This document shows, piece by piece, positions 1 to 7,123 of a stretch of DNA of 19,005 nt. A program made the position numbers and the translations under genes. Within the stretch, counting starts at the first letter, position 1; each line of letters begins with the position of its first letter. The stretch comes from Bryobacteraceae bacterium. GTDB lineage: Bacteria > Acidobacteriota > Terriglobia > Bryobacterales > Bryobacteraceae. Location of the stretch: contig JASHQT010000381.1 of NCBI GenBank assembly GCA_030039005.1, positions 1 to 19,005 of the forward strand, given 5' to 3'. Below the pieces are notes generated by a model. It was not told the DNA's origin. It ran no database searches and was given only the letters and a program-made list of their open reading frames with translations.

Positions 1-398
1 GACGCCGGTTCCGTATCGCCCTGAGTTACGATGATGCGCCGGAGCGTGGACCGGTATTCTCCAGGAACCTCCTGCCAGGCGGGTTCGTCTTTGTGATCGC
101 CGAAGTGGATCTTCCGATCGTCATCGCGGGGCGTCAGGAAAATGCCCCAGCGGTACTCCGGCATGCGGACGTAGCCAAAATTGGCCCATCCATCGCGATC
201 GACACTCACGGCGGTTCGGAGGTACACCTGCAGGCTCGTCGTATGCGCGGGTCCGGTTTCATCCCACCAGCTTAGGAACGCCGGCTGCCAGCGTTCCAGC
301 GCGCGCTGCAGCGCCCGGTCGTTGGCAAGATCGACGTTGTTGGGAATGCGCTGCGAATAGTCGATTGCGTGTTGGGTTACGTCTCCGTTGTGTTCCAT
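1..398 (-). CDS. boxB: Benzoyl-CoA 2,3-epoxidase subunit B (BoxB), N-terminal part
   Basis: This is the start of the di-iron oxygenase subunit that, with the reductase BoxA, converts benzoyl-CoA and O2 to 2,3-epoxybenzoyl-CoA in the cytoplasm. About 132 residues are visible before the gene runs off the window edge; the full family protein is about 470 residues. The N-terminus reads MEHNGDVTQHAIDY and continues through PAFLSWWDETGP, DGWANFGYVRMPEYRWG and IHFGDHKDEPAW, which match my memory of BoxB proteins. The ATG at 398 lies 5 bases after the boxC stop, and a GGGAGAG ribosome site sits inside the last boxC codons, so the two are translationally coupled. The di-iron ligands lie beyond the visible part. 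Identity is supported by both the sequence and the boxC neighbour. Confidence 0.9.
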   Translation of the reverse strand, partial: MEHNGDVTQHAIDYSQRIPNNVDLANDRALQRALERWQPAFLSWWDETGPAHTTSLQVYLRTAVSVDRDGWANFGYVRMPEYRWGIFLTPRDDDRKIHFGDHKDEPAWQEVPGEYRSTLRRIIVTQGDTEPA

Positions 399-403
399 AT
401 CGG

Positions 404-2071
404 TTAGACTCTCTCCCAATCGAATTTGGGGCGGGTGCCAGTGCCATAAACCTTCAGTGCTCCCGCCGGACCGACCGCGTTGGGACGAATGAAAATCCAG
501 TTCTGCCAAGCGGACAGCCGTCCGAAGATGCGCGTACGCATGTTCTCGCGCTCACCGAATCGCAGATTCGCTTCCAGCCCCGTCATCGCATCGGGCGAGA
601 GCGCAAGACGGCTCTCGATCGCGAGCCGAACCTCATCCTCCCAATCCAGTTCGTCCGGCGCAAAGGTGATCAATCCAACGTCTGCCGCTTCGCGAGGCCC
701 AATCGCCGAACCGATGCGGGTCCGTAATTCAGAGACTCGCGATTGATCGCCGTAGTACCTCGCTTCGAGACGCGTAATTCCGTGCGAAGCCTCGAGAACG
801 CCGAAATTCATCTCCGACAGCGCCACTGCACATCGCGGATCGTCGAGCATGTAGACACGGTCCGACGCCAGCGCCATTTCCATGAGACTGCCGGCGAAGC
901 ATGATCCTGGCTCGACCGATGCATAAATGGAACGCGATGTGACGTCTATACGCGCGAAGGTGCGGCGCATCATACCGATCACTTCACGCACGAACCAGTG
1001 GCTTTGATTCGACGCCAAGATCGAATCCGCGGCGAGAACATTTTGGACGTCTCCCTCCGTCTTAAGAATCCATAGGCCGAGGTCAGATTGGTTGATGCGC
1101 AGCGAGAGAATAGCGTCATCCAGTTCTCGGGACATCTGCAAGGGCCACCATCCGGCCCCCGCGGCCATCGCCTCCTGGACGGAGTCCGGACCCTTGGATT
1201 CAGGGGCGCGGATCGTGAATGTCGCGATGCGCCGCTCGGAATCCAGTGCCACGTCCACATAGCGGTAGTGGTAGCCGTGCGCATCCATGCTGCGATCGAG
1301 CGGCGTGAGTTGGATTCCCGTAGCGTCCTTCGGACGATCACTTAACTCGGCTCGCGTCACCGCGCGGCTCTTCACATGCGCTTCGAACTCTTGCGGCTTG
1401 ACAACGGCATCCACCAGCCCCCAATCCTTCGCGCGCTGGCCCATCACGCCTTCCGGCGTTGTGCAGAATACGTCGGCCAAATCCCGTCGCACATGCCTTT
1501 TATCGGTGAGGCGCGTCAAACCGCCGGTGCCTGGAAGTACGCCCAGCAACGGAACCTCGGGAAGACTTACCCCGGAAGACCGGTCGTCGACCAGAACGAT
1601 TTCGTCGCAGGCCAGCGCCAGTTCATAGCCGCCGCCGGCCGTTGAGCCGTTGCAGGCGGCGATAAACTTCAGCCCCGAATGTGCGCTGGAATCCTCGATT
1701 CCATTGCGGGTCTCATTCGTGAATTTGCAGAAGTTCACCTTCCAGGCGTGGCTGGAGAGTCCCAACATGTAGATGTTCGCACCCGAGCAAAAAACCCGCG
1801 GCTTAGCGCTGGTAAGGATGACGCTTCCAACCTCGGGATGCTCGAATCGAATTCGCTGCAGGGCATCGTGCAACTCGATGTCGACACCCAAGTCGTAAGA
1901 GTTCAGCTTGAGTTTGTAGCCGGGACGGATGCCGCCGTCTTCGCGGACGTCCATCGCGAGCGTGGCGACGCGGCCGTCAACGGACAGATTCCAGTGGCGA
2001 TAAAGAGGAGGCGCAGTTTGGAAATCGACGAAATCTGCAACGGAATTCGGCTTGGCTAAGACGGCGTCCAT
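404..2071 (-). CDS. boxC: 2,3-epoxybenzoyl-CoA dihydrolase (BoxC)
   Basis: BoxC is a cytoplasmic crotonase-superfamily enzyme. It hydrolytically opens 2,3-epoxybenzoyl-CoA, releasing formate and 3,4-didehydroadipyl-CoA semialdehyde. The 555-residue length from this start agrees with the family. Two crotonase-like halves are visible. The N-terminal half has the CoA/oxyanion segments VILTSAKPRVFCSGANI and CNGSTAGGGYELALACDEI followed by LLGVLPGTGGLTRL. The C-terminal half has CFAGSLMEMALASDRVYML. The open frame extends 51 bases further upstream, to 2122, but that extension crosses the promoter and operator, so the Met at 2071 (MDAVLAKPNS) is preferred. No Shine-Dalgarno sequence precedes it. 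The predicted transcription start is only about ten bases upstream, so the mRNA may be nearly leaderless. It is the first gene of the boxC-boxB unit. Confidence 0.93.
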   Translation of the reverse strand: MDAVLAKPNSVADFVDFQTAPPLYRHWNLSVDGRVATLAMDVREDGGIRPGYKLKLNSYDLGVDIELHDALQRIRFEHPEVGSVILTSAKPRVFCSGANIYMLGLSSHAWKVNFCKFTNETRNGIEDSSAHSGLKFIAACNGSTAGGGYELALACDEIVLVDDRSSGVSLPEVPLLGVLPGTGGLTRLTDKRHVRRDLADVFCTTPEGVMGQRAKDWGLVDAVVKPQEFEAHVKSRAVTRAELSDRPKDATGIQLTPLDRSMDAHGYHYRYVDVALDSERRIATFTIRAPESKGPDSVQEAMAAGAGWWPLQMSRELDDAILSLRINQSDLGLWILKTEGDVQNVLAADSILASNQSHWFVREVIGMMRRTFARIDVTSRSIYASVEPGSCFAGSLMEMALASDRVYMLDDPRCAVALSEMNFGVLEASHGITRLEARYYGDQSRVSELRTRIGSAIGPREAADVGLITFAPDELDWEDEVRLAIESRLALSPDAMTGLEANLRFGERENMRTRIFGRLSAWQNWIFIRPNAVGPAGALKVYGTGTRPKFDWERV

Positions 2072-2082
2072 ACTGTGTCTAC

Positions 2083-2112
2083 AACATAGTGCACTCTCGC
2101 GATTGAAGTCAA
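2083..2112 (-). promoter_or_regulatory. Predicted sigma-70 promoter of boxC-boxB
   Basis: Read on the minus strand, TTGACT (2112-2107) and TATGTT (2088-2083) are separated by 18 bases. The -10 element overlaps the left TGCACTAT box, so a repressor bound there would block polymerase. The boxC ATG follows closely. This is a pattern match only, with no expression data. Confidence 0.5.
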
Positions 2113-2129
2113 TCCGGCGCATGCACTAT
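2086..2129. promoter_or_regulatory. Dyad-symmetric operator between boxC and the esterase gene (probable BoxR site)
   Basis: ATAGTGCA (2086-2093) and TGCACTAT (2122-2129) are a perfect 8-base inverted pair. Between them, GATTGA-AG-TCAATC (2101-2114) is a second inverted pair with the same centre, 2107.5. The outer boxes overlap the -10 elements of both divergent promoters and the central element carries both -35s. BzdR/BoxR-family repressors of benzoyl-CoA pathways are known to recognise TGCA-containing boxes. A boxR-like gene lies in the same locus, so BoxR binding is the natural inference. Confidence 0.6.
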
Positions 2130-2132
2130 AAT
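2103..2132 (+). promoter_or_regulatory. Predicted sigma-70 promoter of the esterase-boxR-hydrolase unit
   Basis: TTGAAG (2103-2108) and a consensus TATAAT (2127-2132) are 18 bases apart. The transcription start would fall near 2139, essentially at the ATG of the downstream gene (2141), so the transcript is probably leaderless. The -10 overlaps the right TGCACTAT box. Confidence 0.55.
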
Positions 2133-2134
2133 GC

Positions 2135-3694
2135 GTGAGCATGAGCCGGATTTGGCTGATCGTCACTCTGATTCCTGTCTCGATGGCGAGCGCACAGCCG
2201 CCCGGACAGCCTCCTTTGGGCACAACTCCGAAGGCCGCGATTCCCAATGCGAGGCCGGTTCGCTCCTGCGAGAGTCTGGCTATGGTCGCGCTGCCGAACA
2301 CGACCATTGAGTCTGCGGCGATCGATCCCAAGAACCCAGGCATTTGCCGGGTGACGGCAATCACGACGCACCCGCCCACCGGAGACAAAGTCCACATCTG
2401 GGTTGGGATCCCCACGGCAAATTGGAATGGCCGCTTTCTCGGCATTGGAGGCGGCGGATTTCTGGGTGGCAGCCCGGCGGGAATTAATCAGCCGCTGGCT
2501 GTTGGCTACGCATCCGGCTCAACGGATACGGGACACGAGGGAGGTAGCGGCAGTTTCGCTCTGGATGCAAGCGGACGGCTGAACTGGCAAGTCATTCGCG
2601 ACAACGCGCACGTGGGCATCCATGAGATGACCACAACGGGCAAAGCGCTGACGCAGGCGTTCTATGGAGTAGCGCCGCGCTATTCCTATTTCAACGGATG
2701 CTCTACTGGCGGACGGCAAGGACTCATGGAGGCACAGCGGTACCCGGAAGATTACAACGGCATCGTGGCGGCGGCCCCCGCCATCAACTGGGCAAGATTT
2801 ATCCCGCAAGAGCTCTGGGGTGCGGTGCTCATGAACGCGGAGGCGAACTCGGTCCCTTCTTGCAAATTGGCGGCGGCTACTTCAGCCGCGATTACGGCGT
2901 GTGATGCGATGGATGGCGTCAAGGATGGCGTCATCGAAGATCCCCAACGCTGCAGCTTCGATCCAAAGACGCTGGTAGGAACCTCGGCGGGAGACTGCGG
3001 CACCTTCACGGAATCGGACGCGAACGTGATCCGGAAACTCTGGGAGGGTCCGCGCCGCAAGGACGGGAGCTTTCTCTGGTATGGCCTGGAGCGGGGAGCG
3101 AACCTGAGTGCACTCTGGGGCAGCGGCGGGACTCCTCCGAAACCGAGGGCATTCGGCATCGCGCTCGACTGGTTCAAATACTTCCTCGCCGAAAATCCCC
3201 AACTCGACTGGACCACCATCACTCGCGACGCTTACGAACGCTACTGGGATCAATCCGTGGAAGAATACAGCATTGTTATTGGGACCGACAACCCGGATCT
3301 GGCGGCGTTTCGCGATCACGGCGGCAAGGCGATCATTTGGCACGGCTGGGCCGATCAACTGATCACACCGGACGGAACCGTCGACTATTACAAGCGCGTT
3401 CAGCACCAGATGGGAGGTCCGAAAAAGACCTCGGAATTCGCCCGGTTGTTCATGGCGCCGGGCGTGGGCCATTGCGCCGGGGGCGATGGTCCCCAGCCGT
3501 ATGGCCAGTTGGATGCGCTGGTTTCCTGGGTCGAGGAAGGCCATGCACCGCAAACATTGACGGCCGCCCGCCGCGATCAAGCCGGAACCATTACGCGGTC
3601 CAGGCCGTTATGCCAGTATCCGCTCGTTGCCAAGTATAAGGGCTCCGGTAGCACGGACGATGCCACGAATTTTGTGTGCAACACTGGGTTCTAG
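2135..3694 (+). CDS. Secreted tannase/feruloyl esterase family hydrolase
   Basis: This is a 519-residue member of the tannase and feruloyl esterase family (PF07519), serine esterases that release aromatic acids from ester-linked substrates. A signal peptide is evident: a basic start, a hydrophobic stretch WLIVTLIPVSM, then ASA before Gln21, so export is expected. The diagnostic CS-D-HC catalytic arrangement is intact: Cys189-Ser190 in FNGCSTGGRQG, Asp407 in WHGWADQ, and His446-Cys447 in GVGHCAG. The segment CDAMDGVKDGVIEDP (256-270) matches the family's calcium-binding loop. GTG 2135 and ATG 2141 are both possible starts; the promoter position favours ATG 2141. It diverges from boxC and shares the same operator, with boxR downstream. 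The substrate is unknown; aromatic esters feeding the benzoyl-CoA route are an inference from position. Confidence 0.9.
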   Translation: MSMSRIWLIVTLIPVSMASAQPPGQPPLGTTPKAAIPNARPVRSCESLAMVALPNTTIESAAIDPKNPGICRVTAITTHPPTGDKVHIWVGIPTANWNGRFLGIGGGGFLGGSPAGINQPLAVGYASGSTDTGHEGGSGSFALDASGRLNWQVIRDNAHVGIHEMTTTGKALTQAFYGVAPRYSYFNGCSTGGRQGLMEAQRYPEDYNGIVAAAPAINWARFIPQELWGAVLMNAEANSVPSCKLAAATSAAITACDAMDGVKDGVIEDPQRCSFDPKTLVGTSAGDCGTFTESDANVIRKLWEGPRRKDGSFLWYGLERGANLSALWGSGGTPPKPRAFGIALDWFKYFLAENPQLDWTTITRDAYERYWDQSVEEYSIVIGTDNPDLAAFRDHGGKAIIWHGWADQLITPDGTVDYYKRVQHQMGGPKKTSEFARLFMAPGVGHCAGGDGPQPYGQLDALVSWVEEGHAPQTLTAARRDQAGTITRSRPLCQYPLVAKYKGSGSTDDATNFVCNTGF

Positions 3695-3699
3695 CAAAC

Positions 3700-4629
3700 G
3701 TGGGCAATGCCGGCGCCAAGCGGAGAGTCAAAGCTAAGTCCTCGGCAGGAAATCCACTGAAGCTCCTGGGCGACCATGTCAGGCAGGCGCGGGCGCGCCG
3801 AGGCATGACGCGCAAGCAGCTCGCACGCGACTCCGGTGTATCGGAGCGTTATCTGGCCCAGATTGAATCGGGACACGGAAATATCTCGGTGCTGGTTTTA
3901 CGGCAGCTCGCTCAGGCACTCCATATGTCGGTCGACGGTTTGCTCTCTGATGGCCCTGATCCCCCGGTGGAATGGTTACACACCGTAGAGTTTCTTCGCC
4001 GTCTGTCGCCGGATGAGCTAAAGCTCGCCCACCAGACGTTGCTGCATCAGTTCGGCGGTGTTGATCCGGCGGCGCGGCACCGGCGCATCGCGTTAATCGG
4101 ACTTCGCGGCGCCGGCAAGTCTACTTTGGGGGCCGCGCTGGCCGAGCGCCTGGAGATGCCTTTTCTGGAACTGGATCGTTTGATCGAGCAGGAGAGCGGT
4201 CTTACGTTGAACCTGATCTTCGATTTTCGCGGACAGACTGGGTTCCGGGAGCTCGAACGGCAATGTCTCGAAGATGTTCTCCGGCGTTACCCCTGCTTTG
4301 TTCTCGCGACCGGCGGGAGTCTTGTTTCCGAGCCCGGCACGTTTGAGCGGTTGTTATCGAGCTGTTTCACGGTTTGGTTGCGTGCCACTCCCGAAGAGCA
4401 CATGCAGCGTGTGATGGACCAAGGCGACATGCGGCCGATGGCCAACAACCGCAACCCCATGTCCGACCTGAAGCGAATCCTCGTGGAGCGTGAGGCATTC
4501 TATCGCCAGGCCGATATTGAGGTAAGTACCGCAGGAGTCACGTTTGAGGAGAGCGTCGAGAAGATGATCCAGGCGTTGAGGGACACGCCAGTACGAGATT
4601 CATTGACGCCGGCGGTCTTTTCCCGTTGA
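3700..4629 (+). CDS. boxR: BoxR/BzdR-type regulator: XRE helix-turn-helix fused to a shikimate-kinase-like domain
   Basis: This is a regulator of about 309 residues. BoxR and BzdR repress benzoate genes and are released by benzoyl-CoA bound in the kinase-like domain. Using the numbering of the longer frame (start at GTG 3676), the XRE domain is about residues 33-90, with MTRKQLARDSGVSERYLAQIE as the recognition region. The shikimate-kinase-like domain starts near 136: Walker A GLRGAGKST (142-150), the acidic LELDRLIEQ segment, FRGQTGFRELE, the ATGGS loop (211-215), and a lid region with DMRPMANNRNPMSDL. Two GTG starts (3676, 3700) are possible and neither has a good ribosome site. 3700 avoids overlapping the esterase stop. 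The gene overlaps the downstream hydrolase by three bases, and co-transcription with the esterase is likely. The symbol is a family assignment; regulation of these particular genes is inferred. Confidence 0.88.
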   Translation: MGNAGAKRRVKAKSSAGNPLKLLGDHVRQARARRGMTRKQLARDSGVSERYLAQIESGHGNISVLVLRQLAQALHMSVDGLLSDGPDPPVEWLHTVEFLRRLSPDELKLAHQTLLHQFGGVDPAARHRRIALIGLRGAGKSTLGAALAERLEMPFLELDRLIEQESGLTLNLIFDFRGQTGFRELERQCLEDVLRRYPCFVLATGGSLVSEPGTFERLLSSCFTVWLRATPEEHMQRVMDQGDMRPMANNRNPMSDLKRILVEREAFYRQADIEVSTAGVTFEESVEKMIQALRDTPVRDSLTPAVFSR

Positions 4630-5441
4630 GCAGCAGCTTCGCAATTCCCTCCCGTTATTGGATCGACGGCCACTGGCTGGAAGCGGCCCGAATTGAGGCA
4701 CGCCGCGTCGATCTTCCAACGTTCGTCTTGCTTCACGAAGGACTCGGGTCGGTGTCGCATTGGAAAGACTTTCCGCAAATTCTCGCTGAAACCACCGGCG
4801 CCGGTGTCTTTCTGTACTCGCGGTATGGTCACGGACTGTCAGACGCCTTGCAAGTGCCCCGGTCCATTTCCTACATGCACCATGAGTCACAGGTTGTGCT
4901 TCCAGCAATCCTTGAGAAAGCGAAAATCGAGCGACCTTTGCTCCTTGGACAAAGCGACGGAGCTTCGATCGCGATTCTGTATGCAGGTACGTTTCCCGAC
5001 TCTCCCGCGGGGCTCGTTCTCGAAGCACCGCACGTGTTCGTCGAAGACGTAACCATATCGAGCATCGCGAAGACTCGTAGGCTATACCAAGAGACCGATC
5101 TGCGGCACCGGCTCGGCCGGTATCATGCAAGTGTAGATTCGTTATTTTGGGGCTGGAACAACATTTGGCTCGATCCCGGTTTCCGAACGTGGAACATCGA
5201 ACCATCGTTGAATTTGATCCGGTGCCCTGTTCTTGTGCTCCAAGGAGCTCAAGACGAATACGGCTCGGCAAAACAGATCGAGGCTATTCAAAGCAGAATT
5301 CCAGCTGCGTCTGCCGTCATCTTTGAGAAATGCAGGCATGCGCCGCATCGAGACTGCTGTGATGCTACGCTTGCCGCTATTAATCATTTTCTCGGGCGCC
5401 TTCCAAATTTCCAGACGGGAGCCCACGCTCGCGGCAGCTGA
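4626..5441 (+). CDS. Alpha/beta-fold hydrolase of the box cluster
   Basis: This is a cytoplasmic alpha/beta hydrolase of about 271 residues with no signal peptide. The likely triad is Ser110 in the nucleophile elbow LLGQSDGAS, Asp210 in QGAQDEYG, and His238 in KCRHAPH. The oxyanion segment LLHEGLGSVSHW lies at 35-46 and YSRYGHG at 64-70. The probable TTG start overlaps the boxR stop (TTGA), a coupling arrangement, and no ATG occurs in frame before residue 84. Comparable hydrolases accompany box genes in other bacteria, where a lactone or thioester hydrolase role has been suggested. The sequence does not tell which substrate this one uses. It is the last gene of the esterase-boxR unit. Confidence 0.82.
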   Translation: MSSSFAIPSRYWIDGHWLEAARIEARRVDLPTFVLLHEGLGSVSHWKDFPQILAETTGAGVFLYSRYGHGLSDALQVPRSISYMHHESQVVLPAILEKAKIERPLLLGQSDGASIAILYAGTFPDSPAGLVLEAPHVFVEDVTISSIAKTRRLYQETDLRHRLGRYHASVDSLFWGWNNIWLDPGFRTWNIEPSLNLIRCPVLVLQGAQDEYGSAKQIEAIQSRIPAASAVIFEKCRHAPHRDCCDATLAAINHFLGRLPNFQTGAHARGS

Positions 5442-5769
5442 AGGATATGGGATTTCCAAGATTGGGATCTTCATTAGAACTTCATGCTTTCCCGAAAGCC
5501 GTCGTTTTGGCTTTCCGGCTCGCTAATCTTGGCATTATGGTTGAGTACTTTCGGGACGCACCGGCAGGGTGTATAGAAATCGAACTGCTGCCTGGAGGCA
5601 AGCAGGTGCCTGCCTTCCATCATATATGTAGAGGTGCACATGCCGACCGCGGAGGGCTGGCGATGGCTAACGCTCCCGATCAGGAACGCGCGGACCTCGC
5701 GCAACGGTTGCAGCTGTCCGTCGCGTACACTCGTGCTCTAAGCGGTAGAATGAACGGCATCGATTTCCA
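5442..5769. other. Junction between box locus and accessory island
   Basis: These 328 bases lie between the alpha/beta hydrolase and the first island gene. They hold nested inverted repeats at 5456-5532, an imperfect GC-rich hairpin near 5594-5618 (GGAGGCA against TGCCTTCC), and one doubtful small reading frame ending at 5773. No integrase remnant, tRNA or clear attachment repeat was seen. Confidence 0.5.
5456..5532. repeat. Nested inverted repeats after the box operon
   Basis: CCAAGATT (5456-5463) pairs with AATCTTGG (5525-5532), enclosing a second perfect stem, GAAAGCC (5494-5500) with GGCTTTC (5509-5515) around an 8-base loop. The RNA could fold into a two-tier hairpin. No T-run follows, so a simple intrinsic terminator is not supported. 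Transcript-end structure or a protein site are alternatives. Confidence 0.45.
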
Positions 5770-5773
5770 ATGA
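5537..5773 (+). CDS. Doubtful 78-aa ORF with an ATGA overlap to the next gene
   Basis: The ORF begins MVEYFRDAPAG and ends GRMNGIDFQ. I recognise no family. Its one supporting feature is that its TGA overlaps the ATG of the downstream 440-aa gene by the 4-base ATGA arrangement typical of coupled genes, and that downstream ATG has no ribosome site of its own. Against it are a weak ribosome site, an uninformative composition, and a GC-rich hairpin inside the frame. It could be a small regulator or simply noncoding sequence. Confidence 0.25.
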   Translation: MVEYFRDAPAGCIEIELLPGGKQVPAFHHICRGAHADRGGLAMANAPDQERADLAQRLQLSVAYTRALSGRMNGIDFQ

Positions 5774-7092
5774 AGGCGATCTCTCAACTCCGTTTTGACG
5801 CCCTGGCAGGATATTCGCGCAGCCCCACTGTGGCGCTCGTCGCGCGCGACTTGGCCTGGTATGAGGAAGCGAACGAGAGAATCCTCGGCCTGATCGCTTT
5901 GGATCTCCCTGATCAGGATTTCGTCAGCTATGTGCTCGGGCGTGACGCCAAGGGCCGGTTTAGAGCGGTTTGGCTTGAGTGCTCGATCGAGAGCGAGGCG
6001 GCGGCGACCGCGCTCTTGGAGCGTAAGCTGGCCGAATTCGCCCAAGCGCCAGCCGAAGAGTTCTATCAGGGGGACGAGGTCGGCACGGCGGTGGACTTTT
6101 TCACACCGGTCGTCGCCCCCGATCGCCGGCACCGGGTGTTCGAAACCTTGATCTCATCGCGTGGGTATTCGCCGGCACGCGCGCTGATCGGGGAGATGAT
6201 GCACTACTTCGAGGACGTTGACGGGAACTTCGTCCAGCAATTTCAGTCCGATGGATTCGACGCCAGACTTTGGGAACTCTATCTTTATGCCCTCCTGAAT
6301 GAGCTCGGTTATGGCCTTGATCGCGCTCACACGGCCCCTGATTTCCATTGCGAAGGACTGCTCGGAGATTTCTTCATTGAAGCCACGACCGTGAATCCGT
6401 CCGCCGACGTGCCGCGAGTTGATGAGTTAGCCCGCGAAGCCTATTTTGAGAACTACGTGCCGATGAAATATGGCAGCGCCCTGTTTTCAAAACTCAAGAA
6501 AAGATACTGGGAGAGTGCCCACGTATCGGGGTATCCGGTCGTGTTGGCGATCCAGGACTTTCACGCTCCCCATGCGATGGTCTGGAGCAACTCGGCTCTG
6601 GTCGAGTACCTCTACGCGATTCGGCAAACGGAGCGCGTCACAGCAGAGGGCAGAGCTGAAATCGTCAGCGAAGCGGTGACTGAATATAAATGCCGCGACG
6701 AACCGCCAATTCCAGCGGGCTTCTTTCGTCAACCTGACAGCGAGAATATTAGCGCGGTCGTTGCGAACCCGAGTGGGACGTTGCCGAAATTCAACCGGCT
6801 GGGGTTCCTCGCCGGATTCGGCGATCGCGACATCAAAATGGTTCGTGGCGGCTTTTGCTACAAAGGATCGCTGCTGCCCGAACAATTCGCCTCGGAGGTC
6901 CATTCGCCCGAGTATTCGGAGACGTGGTGCGAAGGTCTCTCTGTTTACCACAACCCCCACGCGAAGATTCCGTTGGAGCCTGATGCATTTCCCTGCGCCG
7001 CGCACCACACGAGCCGCGGCGGCCGCATTCTCAGCAGGCAACCTTCATTCCATCCGGTCGGATCGACGACTCACATCATCGTGCCAACCTAA
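5770..7092 (+). CDS. Uncharacterised protein with PD-(D/E)XK nuclease-like core, partner of SIR2
   Basis: This is a 440-residue soluble protein whose family I cannot name. The centre resembles a PD-(D/E)XK-type fold: helix FDARLWELYLYALLNELGY (163-181) with Glu169, then APDF with Asp191, then a strand FFIEATT with Glu204. Thr replaces the usual Lys at 206, so the motif reads E-A-T, a variation I associate with some divergent or inactive members. The N-terminal 130 residues look like a separate alpha/beta region (WYEEANERILGLIALD, VSYVLGRDAKGRFRAVWLE). The C-terminal third has FCYKGSLLPEQF and a proline/histidine-rich end. The stop is 31 bases before the SIR2 start on the same strand, so they likely form one operon. 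The role may be sensor or nuclease; function is unproven. Confidence 0.7.
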   Translation: MKAISQLRFDALAGYSRSPTVALVARDLAWYEEANERILGLIALDLPDQDFVSYVLGRDAKGRFRAVWLECSIESEAAATALLERKLAEFAQAPAEEFYQGDEVGTAVDFFTPVVAPDRRHRVFETLISSRGYSPARALIGEMMHYFEDVDGNFVQQFQSDGFDARLWELYLYALLNELGYGLDRAHTAPDFHCEGLLGDFFIEATTVNPSADVPRVDELAREAYFENYVPMKYGSALFSKLKKRYWESAHVSGYPVVLAIQDFHAPHAMVWSNSALVEYLYAIRQTERVTAEGRAEIVSEAVTEYKCRDEPPIPAGFFRQPDSENISAVVANPSGTLPKFNRLGFLAGFGDRDIKMVRGGFCYKGSLLPEQFASEVHSPEYSETWCEGLSVYHNPHAKIPLEPDAFPCAAHHTSRGGRILSRQPSFHPVGSTTHIIVPT

Positions 7093-7123
7093 ATCCGGCG
7101 GCGCGGCGCTACGCTGTTTAGAC

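Noticed and set aside
2072..2122. 17-residue upstream extension of BoxC to position 2122
   Set aside because: It would run through the predicted promoter and operator, and the family N-terminus fits the Met at 2071.
2882..3580. Long minus-strand open frame of 232 codons inside the esterase gene
   Set aside because: It is antisense to a gene with complete catalytic motifs, contains no recognisable domain, and long antisense frames are common at this GC content.
6761..7123. Upstream extension of the SIR2 frame giving a 519-aa protein
   Set aside because: It lies wholly inside the 440-aa gene, is Arg/Ser-rich as out-of-frame sequence, and SIR2 proteins start just before the GAG motif.
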